NCBI RefSeq assembly: GCF_002441695.1
Contig: NZ_JXJW01000002.1
Span: forward strand, 1 to 64,000
Reading direction: 5' to 3'
Source of the DNA: Pseudolactococcus piscium
GTDB lineage: Bacteria > Bacillota > Bacilli > Lactobacillales > Streptococcaceae
DNA: 64,000 bases
Shown here in pieces: positions 7,524 to 17,463 of the stretch. The position numbers and the translations under genes are program-made. The notes under the pieces were generated by a model. It did not search any database, had not been told where the DNA came from, and saw nothing but the letters and a program-made list of their open reading frames with translations. Each line of letters begins with the position of its first letter. Position 1 is the first letter of the stretch.

Positions 7524-7552
7524 GGCTTTAGTGATAAGCCTTACCCCTTTTT
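7524..7552 (+). terminator. Weak terminator after ftsY
   Basis: Stem GGCTT (7524-7528)/AAGCC (7536-7540) with a 7-nt loop, then TTACCCCTTTTT. Short stem and interrupted T-run, so efficiency is doubtful. Confidence 0.5.
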
Positions 7553-7573
7553 CGGCTGTATATGACCCAGTCA

Positions 7574-7602
7574 TTTACAAAAAGGCTAAAAAATAGTAAA
7601 AT
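7574..7602 (+). promoter_or_regulatory. prs promoter
   Basis: TTTACA (7574-7579), 17-nt spacer, TAAAAT (7597-7602), 27 nt before the prs ATG, with CGGAGG as ribosome site. Confidence 0.65.
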
Positions 7603-7629
7603 AAGAGTTAGAAAATCTCGGAGGATGAC

Positions 7630-8613
7630 ATGTCGTACGCAAACCTGAAGTTATTTGCACTTAGCTCAAACCAAGAATTGGCTAAAAAAATTGCCAAAAA
7701 TATGGGGTTAGACCTCGGAAAATGTTCAGTGAAAACATTTAGTGATGGGGAAATTCAGATTAACATCGAAGAATCAGTTCGTGGGAGTCATGTGTTTCTA
7801 ATCCAGTCTTCATCTAGTCCGGTTAATGAAAACTTGATGGAACTTTTAATTATGGTTGATGCTTTAAGAAGAGCTTCAGTTGGTACGATTAACGTTGTGA
7901 TGCCTTATTATGGCTACGCACGTCAAGATCGTAAAGCAAGACCACGTGAACCAATCACATCTAAGTTGGTCGCAAATATGATTCAGATGGCTGGTGTTGA
8001 TCGTCTAGTTACGATTGACCTCCATGCTTCACAAATTCAAGGCTTCTTTGATATTCCAGTAGACCACTTGATGGGTGCGCCACTGATTGCCGATTACTTT
8101 GAGCGTATTGGCTTGACAGGTGAAAATGGCGATGTCGTTGTTGTATCACCTGACCATGGTGGTGTAACGCGTGCCCGTAAATTGGCTGATTTCCTAAAAA
8201 CACCGATTGCGATCATCGATAAACGTCGGCCACGTGCAAATGTTGCTGAGATCATGAATATTATCGGTGACGTTAAAGGTAAAAAATGTGTCTTGATTGA
8301 TGACATGATCGATACAGCTGGAACGATTACCCTTGCTGCAAATGCTTTAAAAGCACTTGGTGCAACTGATATCTATGCCTCATGTACACACGGTGTCTTA
8401 TCAGGACCAGCACTTGAGAGAATTGAAAGTTCATCGATTACAAAACTTGTGGTGACAGACACGATTGAATTGCCACAAAGTATTCGTGATTCTGAAAAAA
8501 TTACCGAGATTTCGATTTCGGCATTAATTGCAGATGCGATAATCCGCATTCACGAAAACCGTCCCTTGTCACCATTATTCCAAATGCGTGTCAAATCAGA
8601 AGATCTCGTTTAA
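7630..8613 (+). CDS. prs: Ribose-phosphate pyrophosphokinase (PRPP synthetase)
   Basis: 327 residues, the usual class I length. Makes 5-phosphoribosyl 1-pyrophosphate from ribose 5-phosphate and ATP for purine, pyrimidine, NAD, histidine and tryptophan synthesis. Visible signatures: [16 protein letters not shown] near the N-terminus, the flexible-loop residues in [16 protein letters not shown], the divalent-metal histidine in [13 protein letters not shown], and the PRPP-binding loop [13 protein letters not shown]. Cytosolic, normally a hexamer. ATG 7630 has GGAGG 6-10 nt upstream. It is monocistronic or nearly so, because a terminator overlaps its stop codon. Lactococci often carry two prs genes; only one is in this window. 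Confidence 0.97.
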   Translation: MSYANLKLFALSSNQELAKKIAKNMGLDLGKCSVKTFSDGEIQINIEESVRGSHVFLIQSSSSPVNENLMELLIMVDALRRASVGTINVVMPYYGYARQDRKARPREPITSKLVANMIQMAGVDRLVTIDLHASQIQGFFDIPVDHLMGAPLIADYFERIGLTGENGDVVVVSPDHGGVTRARKLADFLKTPIAIIDKRRPRANVAEIMNIIGDVKGKKCVLIDDMIDTAGTITLAANALKALGATDIYASCTHGVLSGPALERIESSSITKLVVTDTIELPQSIRDSEKITEISISALIADAIIRIHENRPLSPLFQMRVKSEDLV

Positions 8614-8632
8614 ACGCCATTGGGCGTTTTTT
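8612..8632 (+). terminator. prs terminator overlapping the stop codon
   Basis: Perfect 7-bp stem AAACGCC (8612-8618)/GGCGTTT (8623-8629), loop ATTG, T-run to 8632. The first arm contains the last bases of the TAA stop at 8611-8613. Confidence 0.85.
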
Positions 8633-8641
8633 GGTAAAATC

Positions 8642-9406
8642 ATGAAAATAGCAGCACTTGAAAAAATATTTCCAGTAAAAAAAGGCCTTAGCGACCAGCC
8701 AGAATCAGCTATCACATTTACAAACGACGGTGAGCAGTATTACATGAATAAAAGTGACTTGACGCCTCGTGAAATCAGCTTATTTAGTACTGTCCTATTT
8801 GCAACAAAAGAGATGAAGTTTGATCAGCTCTCTCCAGGTGTTTACCGTCTGATTCAACTTAAATCTGATAGTTTTGATGAGATTGCTGAACATCTATCCT
8901 TGATTTTCCCAACGCTCATCACGGTTGAGAAACAAGCATCAGACTATGGTGTCGCAATCGAAAAACTATCATCGGATTGCTTATATGAGTCAGAGATGAA
9001 GCAGACACTCGCTACCTTATTTCAAGACTTGGGTGTCGACGGTACCTACTATCTGGGCATGTTTTATGATCAGGCTGTATTAGCTGATCGGTACCAACTT
9101 GAAAAAAGTAATTTCGAACAAGGATTAACGTTTTCAGAAGCTTTGATTAAAGCAGGGATCAAACAAGTAAGCAGTCATCCCTTATCAATCATCAAGCAGA
9201 GGCTGTTAACGGATTCAGAGGCGCAAGAGTTGATTAAAAAACTTTACCAAAATGATAGCAATCAACTAAAAACGGCAAAGGCGATGTTTATTCATCGCAA
9301 CACCCTAACCCAAAAAATGAAAAAGTTTGAAAGACAATACGGGTTAACCTTGACGGGAAGTGATCTGGTCTTACTTTATAGCTTGATTAATATAGCTGAT
9401 AAGTGA
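8642..9406 (+). CDS. PucR/CdaR-type helix-turn-helix protein
   Basis: 254 residues from ATG 8642. A frame from 8588 would overlap prs and its terminator and is rejected. The last 60 residues form the PucR-type HTH: LIKKLYQNDSNQLKTAKAMFIHRNTLTQKMKKFERQYG, with the conserved HRNTL turn. The first part is a mixed alpha/beta region without clear motifs, like many streptococcal proteins of this kind. It is probably a DNA-binding regulator, but no ligand domain or target is evident. A TGGTAAAAT (8632-8640) extended -10 lies one base before ATG, too close for an RNA to include the ATG, so either the promoter call or the start is wrong. No Shine-Dalgarno is seen. Family fairly confident; start uncertain. 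Confidence 0.75.
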   Translation: MKIAALEKIFPVKKGLSDQPESAITFTNDGEQYYMNKSDLTPREISLFSTVLFATKEMKFDQLSPGVYRLIQLKSDSFDEIAEHLSLIFPTLITVEKQASDYGVAIEKLSSDCLYESEMKQTLATLFQDLGVDGTYYLGMFYDQAVLADRYQLEKSNFEQGLTFSEALIKAGIKQVSSHPLSIIKQRLLTDSEAQELIKKLYQNDSNQLKTAKAMFIHRNTLTQKMKKFERQYGLTLTGSDLVLLYSLINIADK

Positions 9407-9416
9407 CCTAGCTGAT

Positions 9417-9445
9417 TTGAAAAAATAGCAAAAATATCGTAAAAT
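9417..9445 (+). promoter_or_regulatory. leuS promoter
   Basis: TTGAAA (9417-9422), 17-nt spacer, TAAAAT (9440-9445). This places about 130 nt of leader before leuS. Confidence 0.65.
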
Positions 9446-9461
9446 AAAGAATAACTTTAAA

Positions 9462-9521
9462 AGGCTGATCAGCCGATAGCAGGCTTACTAGGCTAGCAAG
9501 TATGCGATGTCCTATCAGCCT
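9462..9521 (+). promoter_or_regulatory. Structured leuS leader RNA (not a recognisable T-box)
   Basis: Inverted repeat AGGCTGAT (9462-9469)/ATCAGCCT (9514-9521) encloses 44 nt. The left arm also belongs to a perfect palindrome GCTGATCAGC (9464-9473), and a nearby GCCGATAG could compete for the same right arm. A T-box specifier and GGTGG-type antiterminator box are not seen. Alternative pairings suggest a control element, but this is not shown. Confidence 0.4.
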
Positions 9522-9581
9522 ATTTAAGATACATTTAAAAAACAAGTTAGTTGTCTAGACTAATCAAAAAGAAAGAGTACT

Positions 9582-12077
9582 ATGACTTTTAATCATCAAG
9601 CAATTGAAAAAAAATGGCAATTATTTTGGCAAGATAATCAGACCTTCAAAACAGGGACTGATAAAAATAAACCTAAGTTTTATGCCTTAGATATGTTTCC
9701 TTACCCGAGTGGTGCCGGCTTACACGTTGGGCATCCAGAAGGCTATACAGCGACAGATATTTTGAGTCGTATGCGCCGTTCGCAAGGCTTTAATGTTTTA
9801 CATCCCATGGGATGGGATGCCTTTGGCTTACCCGCGGAACAATATGCCATGGATACAGGAAATGATCCTGCTGAATTTACAGCAGAAAATATCGCGACGT
9901 TTAAGCGTCAAATCAATGCACTTGGCTTCTCATATGACTGGGAGCGTGAGATTAATACAACTGATCCAGACTATTACAAATGGACACAGTGGATTTTCAC
10001 AAAACTTTATGAAAAAGGCTTGGCCTATGAAGCTGAAGTTGCAGTAAACTGGGTTGAAGAGCTTGGGACTGCGATTTCAAATGAAGAAGTACTACCTGAT
10101 GGGACATCAGAACGTGGCGGCTACCCTGTCGTTCGTAAACCGATGCGTCAGTGGATGCTTAAAATCACAGCCTATGCAGAGCGCTTACTCAATGATTTAG
10201 AAGACGTAGAATGGCCTGAGTCAGTTAAGGACATGCAACGCAACTGGATTGGTAAATCTGTCGGGGCCAATGTCGAATTTAAAATCAAAGATACAGACCA
10301 GTCATTTACGGTATTTACAACGCGTCCTGATACGCTTTTTGGGGCTACCTATGCTGTTTTAGCACCTGAGCATGACTTGGTCGCACAAATTACTAGTGCT
10401 GATCAAGCAGAGGCTGTAAAAGCCTATCAACATCAAGCGAGTCTCAAGTCTGATCTTGCTAGAACTGATTTAGCTAAAGATAAAACAGGTGTTTGGGCAG
10501 GTGCTTATGCTGTTAACCCAGTTAATGGACGTGAAATCCCAATCTGGATTTCTGACTATGTACTTGCGACTTATGGCACCGGTGCGATTATGGCCGTTCC
10601 AGCCCATGACCAACGTGACTGGGATTTTGCCAAAACGTTTGATCTACCGATTATCCCAGTTATAGACGGTGGTGATGTCTCAGAAGCAGCTTATACAGAA
10701 GATGGCTTACACATTAATTCTGACTTCCTAGACGGCCTTGATAAAGCAAGCGGTATTGCTAAGATGGTCGACTGGTTGACTGAGAATAACTTTGGTCAAG
10801 AAAAAGTGACCTATCGTTTGAGAGACTGGTTGTTCAGTCGCCAACGCTATTGGGGAGAACCTATTCCGATCATTCATTGGGAAGATGGGACATCTACTGC
10901 ACTTCCAGAATCAGAATTACCACTTATTTTACCTAAAACAACAGATATTAAACCATCTGGTAATGGGGAATCACCACTTGCTAACTTGACTGACTGGTTG
11001 TCAGTGGTTAGAGAAGATGGTGTTAAAGGACGTCGTGAGACAAATACGATGCCTCAATGGGCTGGATCTAGCTGGTATTTCTTACGATATATCGATCCGA
11101 AAAATGACCAACAATTAGCTGATCCTGAGCTCTTAAAAGAGTGGTTACCAGTTGATATTTATATTGGTGGGGCTGAGCATGCGGTGTTACATTTACTTTA
11201 TGCCCGTTTCTGGCATAAATTCTTGTTTGATATCGGTGTAGTGCCAACCAAAGAACCATTCCAAAAACTCTATAACCAAGGGATGATTTTAGGGACAAGC
11301 TATCGCGATAGCCGTGGGGCCCTTGTTGCCTCAGATAAGGTTGAGGAACGTGATGGCAAGTTCTATAACCTAGAAAATGGCGAGGCACTTGACCAAGGAC
11401 CAGCTAAAATGTCTAAATCCTTGAAAAATGTCATCAATCCAGATGACGTGGTCGATCAGTATGGTGCAGATACCTTGCGTCTATACGAGATGTTCATGGG
11501 ACCACTAGATGCCAGTATCGCCTGGTCTGCTGAAGGTCTTGAAGGCTCACGTAAATTCTTGGATCGTGTCTATCGTTTATTAACGGAAAAAACGATCACC
11601 CAAGAAAATGATGGCAAGCTGAGTCGTGTCTATCATGAGACTGTTAAATTTGTGACAGAGCATTTAGATGCCCTCAAGTTTAATACGGCAATCTCGCAAT
11701 TGATGATCTTTGTTAATGCTGCCAATAAACAAGATGAGATCCCAGCTGACTATGCCAAAGGCTTTATCCAACTGCTAGCACCCTTTGCACCGCATTTGGG
11801 AGAAGAGCTTTGGGAAAATCTGACAGGTGAAACAGGTATTTCTTACGTTGCCTGGCCAACATTTGACGACAGCAAACTTGTGGATGATGAAGTAGAAATC
11901 GTGCTACAAGTGTTAGGCAAGAATAAGGCAAAATTAATGGTGCCAACTGGATCAAGTAAAGCTGATCTTGAAAAATTAGCACTAGAAAATGACGTGATTC
12001 AATCCCTAATCGCTGGTAAAACAGTCAGAAAAGTGATCGCTGTACCAGATAAATTAGTTAATATCGTCGCAAACTAA
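9582..12077 (+). CDS. leuS: Leucyl-tRNA synthetase
   Basis: 831 residues, normal for bacterial LeuRS. Charges tRNA-Leu with leucine in the cytosol. Class Ia features: HIGH-type motif in [16 protein letters not shown] near the N-terminus, the CP1 editing domain with its [12 protein letters not shown] threonine-rich motif and VPAHDQRD aspartate region, a [12 protein letters not shown] segment, and the KMSKS loop ([11 protein letters not shown]). The anticodon-binding domain and a small C-terminal domain follow. Start ATG 9582 has AAGAAAGAG upstream. Single-gene unit with its own promoter and a strong terminator. Confidence 0.98.
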   Translation: MTFNHQAIEKKWQLFWQDNQTFKTGTDKNKPKFYALDMFPYPSGAGLHVGHPEGYTATDILSRMRRSQGFNVLHPMGWDAFGLPAEQYAMDTGNDPAEFTAENIATFKRQINALGFSYDWEREINTTDPDYYKWTQWIFTKLYEKGLAYEAEVAVNWVEELGTAISNEEVLPDGTSERGGYPVVRKPMRQWMLKITAYAERLLNDLEDVEWPESVKDMQRNWIGKSVGANVEFKIKDTDQSFTVFTTRPDTLFGATYAVLAPEHDLVAQITSADQAEAVKAYQHQASLKSDLARTDLAKDKTGVWAGAYAVNPVNGREIPIWISDYVLATYGTGAIMAVPAHDQRDWDFAKTFDLPIIPVIDGGDVSEAAYTEDGLHINSDFLDGLDKASGIAKMVDWLTENNFGQEKVTYRLRDWLFSRQRYWGEPIPIIHWEDGTSTALPESELPLILPKTTDIKPSGNGESPLANLTDWLSVVREDGVKGRRETNTMPQWAGSSWYFLRYIDPKNDQQLADPELLKEWLPVDIYIGGAEHAVLHLLYARFWHKFLFDIGVVPTKEPFQKLYNQGMILGTSYRDSRGALVASDKVEERDGKFYNLENGEALDQGPAKMSKSLKNVINPDDVVDQYGADTLRLYEMFMGPLDASIAWSAEGLEGSRKFLDRVYRLLTEKTITQENDGKLSRVYHETVKFVTEHLDALKFNTAISQLMIFVNAANKQDEIPADYAKGFIQLLAPFAPHLGEELWENLTGETGISYVAWPTFDDSKLVDDEVEIVLQVLGKNKAKLMVPTGSSKADLEKLALENDVIQSLIAGKTVRKVIAVPDKLVNIVAN

Positions 12078-12118
12078 GGCGATAGTTAAAACCGATTTAT
12101 GATAAGTCTTAATCAAAA

Positions 12119-12154
12119 AAATCAAGTTCTGATAGCTCAGAACTTGATTTTTTT
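12119..12154. terminator. Bidirectional terminator between leuS and the convergent HesB-like gene
   Basis: Perfect 14-bp stem: AAATCAAGTTCTGA (12119-12132) pairs with TCAGAACTTGATTT (12137-12150), loop TAGC, flanked by A-run and T-run, so it can stop both convergent genes. Confidence 0.92.
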
Positions 12155-12182
12155 ATCGTTATGTTTTGCGTGATGCCTTGTC

Positions 12183-12539
12183 TTAGTCAGCTACTTTGCT
12201 TCTTAAGTCCAAGACTTGAACATTACTATCGATTAGAGACCCAGCATCTTTAAGCTGGACACGAAAATCAGCGTTTTGTGTTAGAGTCATATCTTTTGTC
12301 AGAAATAGCTCGCCATCCTTTTTAAAATAGATGGGTGCTAAATTTGAGTCGATAACAACATCAAATTGAGGTGGCAAAGTGCCCTTATCGATCGCAATCA
12401 AGCGAAATCGTGTGCCGATTGCACAGCCATCTACAGGTCTACCAGTTTCACCAATCGTTTGGTCATAGTCTAAGACGACATCTGCCGTAGTCCAATGACT
12501 TAAACGGCTCAGTACTGCATCATCAAGTGTAAGTTTCAT
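12183..12539 (-). CDS. HesB/IscA-like (Fe-S biosynthesis domain) protein without the cluster cysteines
   Basis: 118 residues; ATG on the minus strand preceded by AGGAGGTAA. Size and strand pattern (LTLDDAVLSRL, GTRFRLIAIDKG, FDVVIDSNLAPIYF, LTKDMTLTQN) match the Fe-S biosynthesis (HesB-like) domain family. True A-type carriers have a C-x-n-CGC pattern; here only one cysteine (DGCAIG) is present, so it cannot ligate a cluster in the usual way. This cysteine-poor form is common in streptococci and lactococci; its function is not known. It stands alone between leuS and gltB and converges with leuS at a shared terminator. Confidence 0.7.
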   Translation of the reverse strand: MKLTLDDAVLSRLSHWTTADVVLDYDQTIGETGRPVDGCAIGTRFRLIAIDKGTLPPQFDVVIDSNLAPIYFKKDGELFLTKDMTLTQNADFRVQLKDAGSLIDSNVQVLDLRSKVAD

Positions 12540-12839
12540 GAGATTACCTCCTACACCTAGTATACGCTTTGCTGACCCATTTTACAAAATACTGGATTGG
12601 TAGCATTCAGCTACATATAAATAGACGTTTCAGTATTAAAACGAGACCTATTGTTAGCTGATTATCATCAAGATAAGGTCTGTATATCATGATGAAATAA
12701 GACTTAAAAATAACATAAGGAAATAAATTAGGCGCTAGTTTGTGATTAATGGAGCAAGGTATACCATCCTTTGTCACTGTTTTCTATATGATATGATGTT
12801 ATAAATATGACAAGATAGGAATAGGTGTCAAAAATAATG
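12540..12839. other. Intergenic region between the HesB-like gene and the gltB control region
   Basis: No supported gene in the 300 bp before the CodY-like box. A loose inverted repeat (AGACCT near 12644 and AGGTCT near 12678) is present. The first part must hold the minus-strand promoter of the HesB-like gene, but no clear match was found. Confidence 0.4.
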
Positions 12840-12854
12840 AATTTTCAGAAAACT
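12840..12854. promoter_or_regulatory. CodY-box-like sequence upstream of gltB
   Basis: AATTTTCAGAAAACT matches the consensus AATTTTCWGAAAATT at 14 of 15 positions and ends 3 nt before the gltB -35. CodY is the branched-chain amino acid-sensing repressor of nitrogen metabolism in lactococci and streptococci, so repression of glutamate synthase in amino acid-rich conditions is expected. Confidence 0.7.
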
Positions 12855-12857
12855 TGC

Positions 12858-12886
12858 TTGTTAATTTCGCTTTTTTTTGGTAGAAT
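12858..12886 (+). promoter_or_regulatory. gltB promoter
   Basis: TTGTTA (12858-12863), 17-nt spacer, TAGAAT (12881-12886). About 67 nt of leader to the gltB ATG. Confidence 0.75.
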
Positions 12887-12959
12887 TATCCTATATCTTT
12901 TGTCAGATAACCTCATAAAAGTAAAAGGTGTTTGACATTATCTGTGAGAGGATGAATTA

Positions 12960-15900
12960 ATGGATAAATTACAAGCTAGACAGCAAACTTTGTGGGACCA
13001 GACTTTTGAGTCTGATGCCTGCGGTATGGGCTTTATTGCCCAAATAGATGGTAAACCAACTCATGAACTAGTGGATTATGCGATGACGATTTTGGAACGC
13101 ATGAACCATCGTGGTGGTACGGGTGCCGAACCTGATACAGGTGATGGTGCAGGTGCACTTTTTGCCATGCCACACGCCTTTTTTGATAAAGTGACATCAG
13201 AAAAATTGATCGATTTGCCTCAAGCAGGTGACTATGCAGTTGGTCAATTTTTCTTGCCTAAAGAAGCAGATAAAAAAGTAGCGCTTTGTAAATCAATTAC
13301 AGCTGAATTGCAAGCAGATGGTTACCAAATCATCTTAACGCGTGATGTTCCCTTTAATTTTGATAACTGTGGACCAGCTGCACAAGATATCATGCCAGCA
13401 TTTGTTCAGTTTATTATCTCAAAACCTAGCGATAGTAAGAGTGGTCGTGATTTCGAAGATAGATTATATCGCTTGCGCCGCAAACTTGAAAAAACATTTG
13501 CGACTTCAGAATTATTTATCTGTTCATTATCTAGTAAAACGATCGTTTATAAAGGAATGCTACATGCCTTTCAAGTGCGCACCTTCTATCCTGACTTATC
13601 AGACCCTGACTTCAAGTCAACGATTGCGCTGACACACTCACGTTTTTCTACAAATACCTTCCCATCATGGGATCGTGCGCAACCTTTTCGTTATCTTGCC
13701 CATAATGGTGAGATCAATACCCTTCGTGGTGCTGAAAACTGGATGACGTCGCACAAAATCGAAATTTATAACGAGGAAAACTCTGACTCAGCTAAACTCG
13801 AAAACTGTATGGAGTATCTCTACCGCAATGGTCGCGATATGCCACACGCCCTCTTGATGATGATTCCAGAAGCTTGGGGTGAAGAGGCTGGTTTATCACC
13901 AGAGTTGACGTCATTTTATGAATATACGTCTTCATTCATGGCACCTTGGGATGGTCCCGCTGCGCTAGTCTTTACTGATGGTGACACAGTTGGGGCACGT
14001 CTTGACCGGAATGGGCTTCGTCCTAGCCGTTATAGCATTACTGAGGATAACTTTATCGTCTGTTCATCAGAATCAGGTGTCGTTGACTTTGCGCCTAGCC
14101 GTGTTGTCGAAAAAGGGGTGCTTGGCCCTGGTAACATGATGCTTGTGGATACAGTGAATGGTAAAATCTTGCGTAATGAAGAAGTTAAAAAGCATTATGC
14201 AGCGCAATATCCGTATGAAAAATGGTTGACAAAAAATCTCCGTCATATCGATGAGCTAGCGTCACAAGGTGAGTTTCCAGAGATGTCTGAAGCGAGTCTG
14301 CAAACCATGCATAAGTTATTCGGCTACACGGATGAGGTCATCAGAACAGTGATCGTACCGATGGCTGAATATGGTCAAGAACCTGTTATCTCGATGGGGT
14401 ATGACAGTCCACTTGCCGTCTTATCTCAGAAAAATCAATCCCTCTTTACTTACTTTAAGCAACAGTTTGCCCAAGTAACCAACCCGCCAATTGATGCCAT
14501 TCGGGAAAAGATTGTGGTTGGGACAGAAGTCTATCTTGGCCGTGACGGTGATTTGCGCTCAGATGATGCCGCAAACTGCGTTAAGCTCAAACTAGATAGT
14601 CCAGTCTTGTCTACATTAGACTTTGAAAAAATTGCCTTTAGTCAAGATAAGAAGCACAAATCTAAACTGATTTCGACACTTTATGATGTGACGAAGGAAA
14701 CACAGAATCGATTGGAAAATGCGCTAGTTGACATGTTTAAAGCAGTTGAAGCAGCTGTAGACAACGGCGCTAGCATTATCATCCTAAGTGACCGTGACCA
14801 GGCAGAAGGCCGTATGCCGATGCCAATCTTACTTGCCACATCTGGCTTGTATAACTACATGGTTGAAAAAGGTAAAGGTAGCCAGTTCTCTATCGTTGTG
14901 GATACGGCAGAGGTTAATGAAGTGCATCACTTTGCGACGATCATTGGTTATGGCGCGAGTGCAATCCATCCTTATGGTGCTTATCAAACACTCGTTGATT
15001 ACCATATGGCTGATAAGGTTGAATCTTTCCGTCATGCTGCCGAAAAAGGCATCATTAAGGTCATGAGTCGGATGGGGATTTCGACCATCTCAGGTTACAA
15101 AGGAGCGCAACTCTTTGAAGCTGTTGGTCTGTCATCTGCTGTTGTCGATAACTATTTCCGTGGGACGGTTACACGTATTGGTGGCTTGTCACTGGATCAG
15201 ATCGAAACAGAATACCTGGAACGTTATGCCTTTGCTTACGGGCCTCGTAGCCAGGAGACGTTACCATCAGGTGGGTCTTATCAGTTTAAAACTGACGGTG
15301 AACACCATATCTTTAACCCACTGACGATTTACAACTTCCAAAAAGCGGTTCGTCAAGGCGACTATGCGCTATATAAGGCCTACGCTGAAGAACTACATGT
15401 TGAGGCAGATGAAACACCGTCAAACCTCCGTCATATTTGGGAATTTAACCAAAAACGCACGCCTGTTGCTCTGTCAGAAGTCGAGCCAGTTGAAAATATC
15501 GTGACCCGCTTCAAAGTCGGTGCCATGAGTTTTGGGTCGCTTTCTAAAGAAGCACATGAGACGATTGCAGAAGCTATGAACTCGATTGGCGCCAAATCAA
15601 ACTCTGGTGAAGGCGGCGAAAATCGTGCACGTTACTATAAAAAAGCAGATGGCACGAATCTAAACTCTAAGATCAAACAAATTGCATCAGGTCGTTTTGG
15701 TGTTAACGCCGAATACGTCATGAGTGCAGAAGAATTACAAATTAAACTTGCCCAAGGTGCTAAACCAGGTGAAGGTGGACAACTACCAGGTGGGAAAGCC
15801 TTCCCATGGGTTGCTGAAATCCGTGGCTCAACACCAGGTGTTACCTTGATTTCACCACCACCACATCATGATATTTATTCTATCGAAGATTTGGCACAGT

Positions 15901-17462
15901 TGATTTATGACCTTAAAGCAGTTAATCCTTATGCTAAGATTAACGTGAAACTCGTGTCTTCTACTGGTGTTGGTACCATTGCTACTGGTTGTGTTAAAGC
16001 TGGTGCAGACAAGGTTGTGATCGCCGGTTATGATGGTGGTACAGGAGCGTCACCTCGTAACTCAGCACGTGATGCTGGCTTGCCGTGGGAGATGGGACTT
16101 GCAGAAGCCCATCAAACCTTAACCATGAATAACTTGCGTCAACGGATGACACTTGAAACAGATGGTAAATTAATGACAGGCCGTGATATCGCTGTCGCAG
16201 CACTACTCGGCGCTGAGGAATATTCATTTGCCTCACTTGCTCTAGTCGCTGTAGGCTGTGTCATGATGCGCGTTTGTTCATTAAATACGTGTCCAGTTGG
16301 TGTGGCAACACAAAATCCAGAACTCCGTGCCCACTTTGCAGGGAAACCTGAGCATGTTGTCAATGCTATGAACTTCTTAGCGCAGGATCTCAGAGAAATC
16401 ATGGCTGATCTTGGCTTCCGTTCAGTGGATGAAATGATTGGTCATGCTGAAGTCTTGAAACCTAAGTTTATCGCCAAAGGCAAATCAAAATCACTTGATT
16501 TCAGTCGCATTATCGGGACAACGATGCCGATCGAACGTAAAGTTGTCGATCCGTTTATCGAAGAACGTCAATGGAAAGAATTAGATGGCTTTGCTAAAGC
16601 AGCTATCGATAGTGGCACTGGTGTGACGATCAAAGAACCAATCAATAATGTCACACGTACCGCTGGTGCGCGAATGGCTGGTTGGATTGCCGAACGTTAC
16701 GGTAACTATGCGCTGACACCAGGTTTGATCAAATACGAATACACAGGTATCGCTGGTCAATCCTTTGCCTCATTTGCGACGCAAGGGATGGAGCTTACCT
16801 TGATTGGTGAAGCCAATGACTATATTGGTAAAGCCTTATCAGGTGGTCGTATTATTGTTAAACCACCAGTAGATGCCGGCTTTAATGTCGAAGCCTCTCC
16901 AATCGTTGGTAACGTATCGCTATTTGGCGCAGTTCGCGGGGAAGCTTACTTCCGCGGTCGTGCTGGAGAACGCTTCTGTGTCCGTAACTCGGGTGCAAAA
17001 GTCGTTGTTGAAGGCGTTGGCGAACACGGTTGTGAGTATATGACAGGTGGTCTAGCTGTTATCCTTGGTAGTACAGGTCAAAACTTCGCTGCTGGTATGA
17101 GTGGTGGTGTGGCTTATGTCTATGATAGCAAGGGTGACTTCGCCTCTAAAGTCAACATGGAGATGGTTGACCTCTATAAAGTAGGCCAAACCCGTGGTGA
17201 CGATGTCCTCAAGGAAATGGTTGAAAACCATGCAAGCTATACAGGATCAGAAAAGGCCAAAGCCTTACTTGCTGATTGGGATAATGCCCTTGATAAATTT
17301 GTCAAAGTTTATCCGACTGAGTACCATGAAATTAAAGAAATCGAGCATCATCTCATAGAAGATGGTCTTACAGGGGCAGAGCTTGAAATGGCAACATTTG
17401 AAAAAGCAATGAGTACACCTGCTGAAGAAAAGGCTGAATTAATAAAAGTAGGAGGACAGTAA
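12960..17462 (+). CDS. gltB: Glutamate synthase large subunit
   Basis: 1500 residues, full length for the NADPH-dependent bacterial enzyme. With GltD it converts 2-oxoglutarate and glutamine to two glutamates. Domain order: a short propeptide, then Cys21 (SDACGMGF) as the class II amidotransferase nucleophile; central domain; FMN-binding synthase barrel (SFGSLSKEAHETIAEAMN, SNSGEGGENRARY, PGEGGQLPG); cysteine pattern for the 3Fe-4S cluster (GCVMMRVCSLNTCPVG); and the C-terminal GXGXG beta-helix (GGLAVILGSTGQNFAAGMSGG). Ribosome site GAGAGG before ATG 12960. gltD follows after one base. Confidence 0.97.
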   Translation: MDKLQARQQTLWDQTFESDACGMGFIAQIDGKPTHELVDYAMTILERMNHRGGTGAEPDTGDGAGALFAMPHAFFDKVTSEKLIDLPQAGDYAVGQFFLPKEADKKVALCKSITAELQADGYQIILTRDVPFNFDNCGPAAQDIMPAFVQFIISKPSDSKSGRDFEDRLYRLRRKLEKTFATSELFICSLSSKTIVYKGMLHAFQVRTFYPDLSDPDFKSTIALTHSRFSTNTFPSWDRAQPFRYLAHNGEINTLRGAENWMTSHKIEIYNEENSDSAKLENCMEYLYRNGRDMPHALLMMIPEAWGEEAGLSPELTSFYEYTSSFMAPWDGPAALVFTDGDTVGARLDRNGLRPSRYSITEDNFIVCSSESGVVDFAPSRVVEKGVLGPGNMMLVDTVNGKILRNEEVKKHYAAQYPYEKWLTKNLRHIDELASQGEFPEMSEASLQTMHKLFGYTDEVIRTVIVPMAEYGQEPVISMGYDSPLAVLSQKNQSLFTYFKQQFAQVTNPPIDAIREKIVVGTEVYLGRDGDLRSDDAANCVKLKLDSPVLSTLDFEKIAFSQDKKHKSKLISTLYDVTKETQNRLENALVDMFKAVEAAVDNGASIIILSDRDQAEGRMPMPILLATSGLYNYMVEKGKGSQFSIVVDTAEVNEVHHFATIIGYGASAIHPYGAYQTLVDYHMADKVESFRHAAEKGIIKVMSRMGISTISGYKGAQLFEAVGLSSAVVDNYFRGTVTRIGGLSLDQIETEYLERYAFAYGPRSQETLPSGGSYQFKTDGEHHIFNPLTIYNFQKAVRQGDYALYKAYAEELHVEADETPSNLRHIWEFNQKRTPVALSEVEPVENIVTRFKVGAMSFGSLSKEAHETIAEAMNSIGAKSNSGEGGENRARYYKKADGTNLNSKIKQIASGRFGVNAEYVMSAEELQIKLAQGAKPGEGGQLPGGKAFPWVAEIRGSTPGVTLISPPPHHDIYSIEDLAQLIYDLKAVNPYAKINVKLVSSTGVGTIATGCVKAGADKVVIAGYDGGTGASPRNSARDAGLPWEMGLAEAHQTLTMNNLRQRMTLETDGKLMTGRDIAVAALLGAEEYSFASLALVAVGCVMMRVCSLNTCPVGVATQNPELRAHFAGKPEHVVNAMNFLAQDLREIMADLGFRSVDEMIGHAEVLKPKFIAKGKSKSLDFSRIIGTTMPIERKVVDPFIEERQWKELDGFAKAAIDSGTGVTIKEPINNVTRTAGARMAGWIAERYGNYALTPGLIKYEYTGIAGQSFASFATQGMELTLIGEANDYIGKALSGGRIIVKPPVDAGFNVEASPIVGNVSLFGAVRGEAYFRGRAGERFCVRNSGAKVVVEGVGEHGCEYMTGGLAVILGSTGQNFAAGMSGGVAYVYDSKGDFASKVNMEMVDLYKVGQTRGDDVLKEMVENHASYTGSEKAKALLADWDNALDKFVKVYPTEYHEIKEIEHHLIEDGLTGAELEMATFEKAMSTPAEEKAELIKVGGQ

Positions 17463-17463
17463 T

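Noticed and set aside
9446-9581. T-box riboswitch before leuS
   Set aside because: No specifier loop, no antiterminator box of the GGTGG-ACCGCG kind and no terminator before the gene; only a simple inverted repeat is present.
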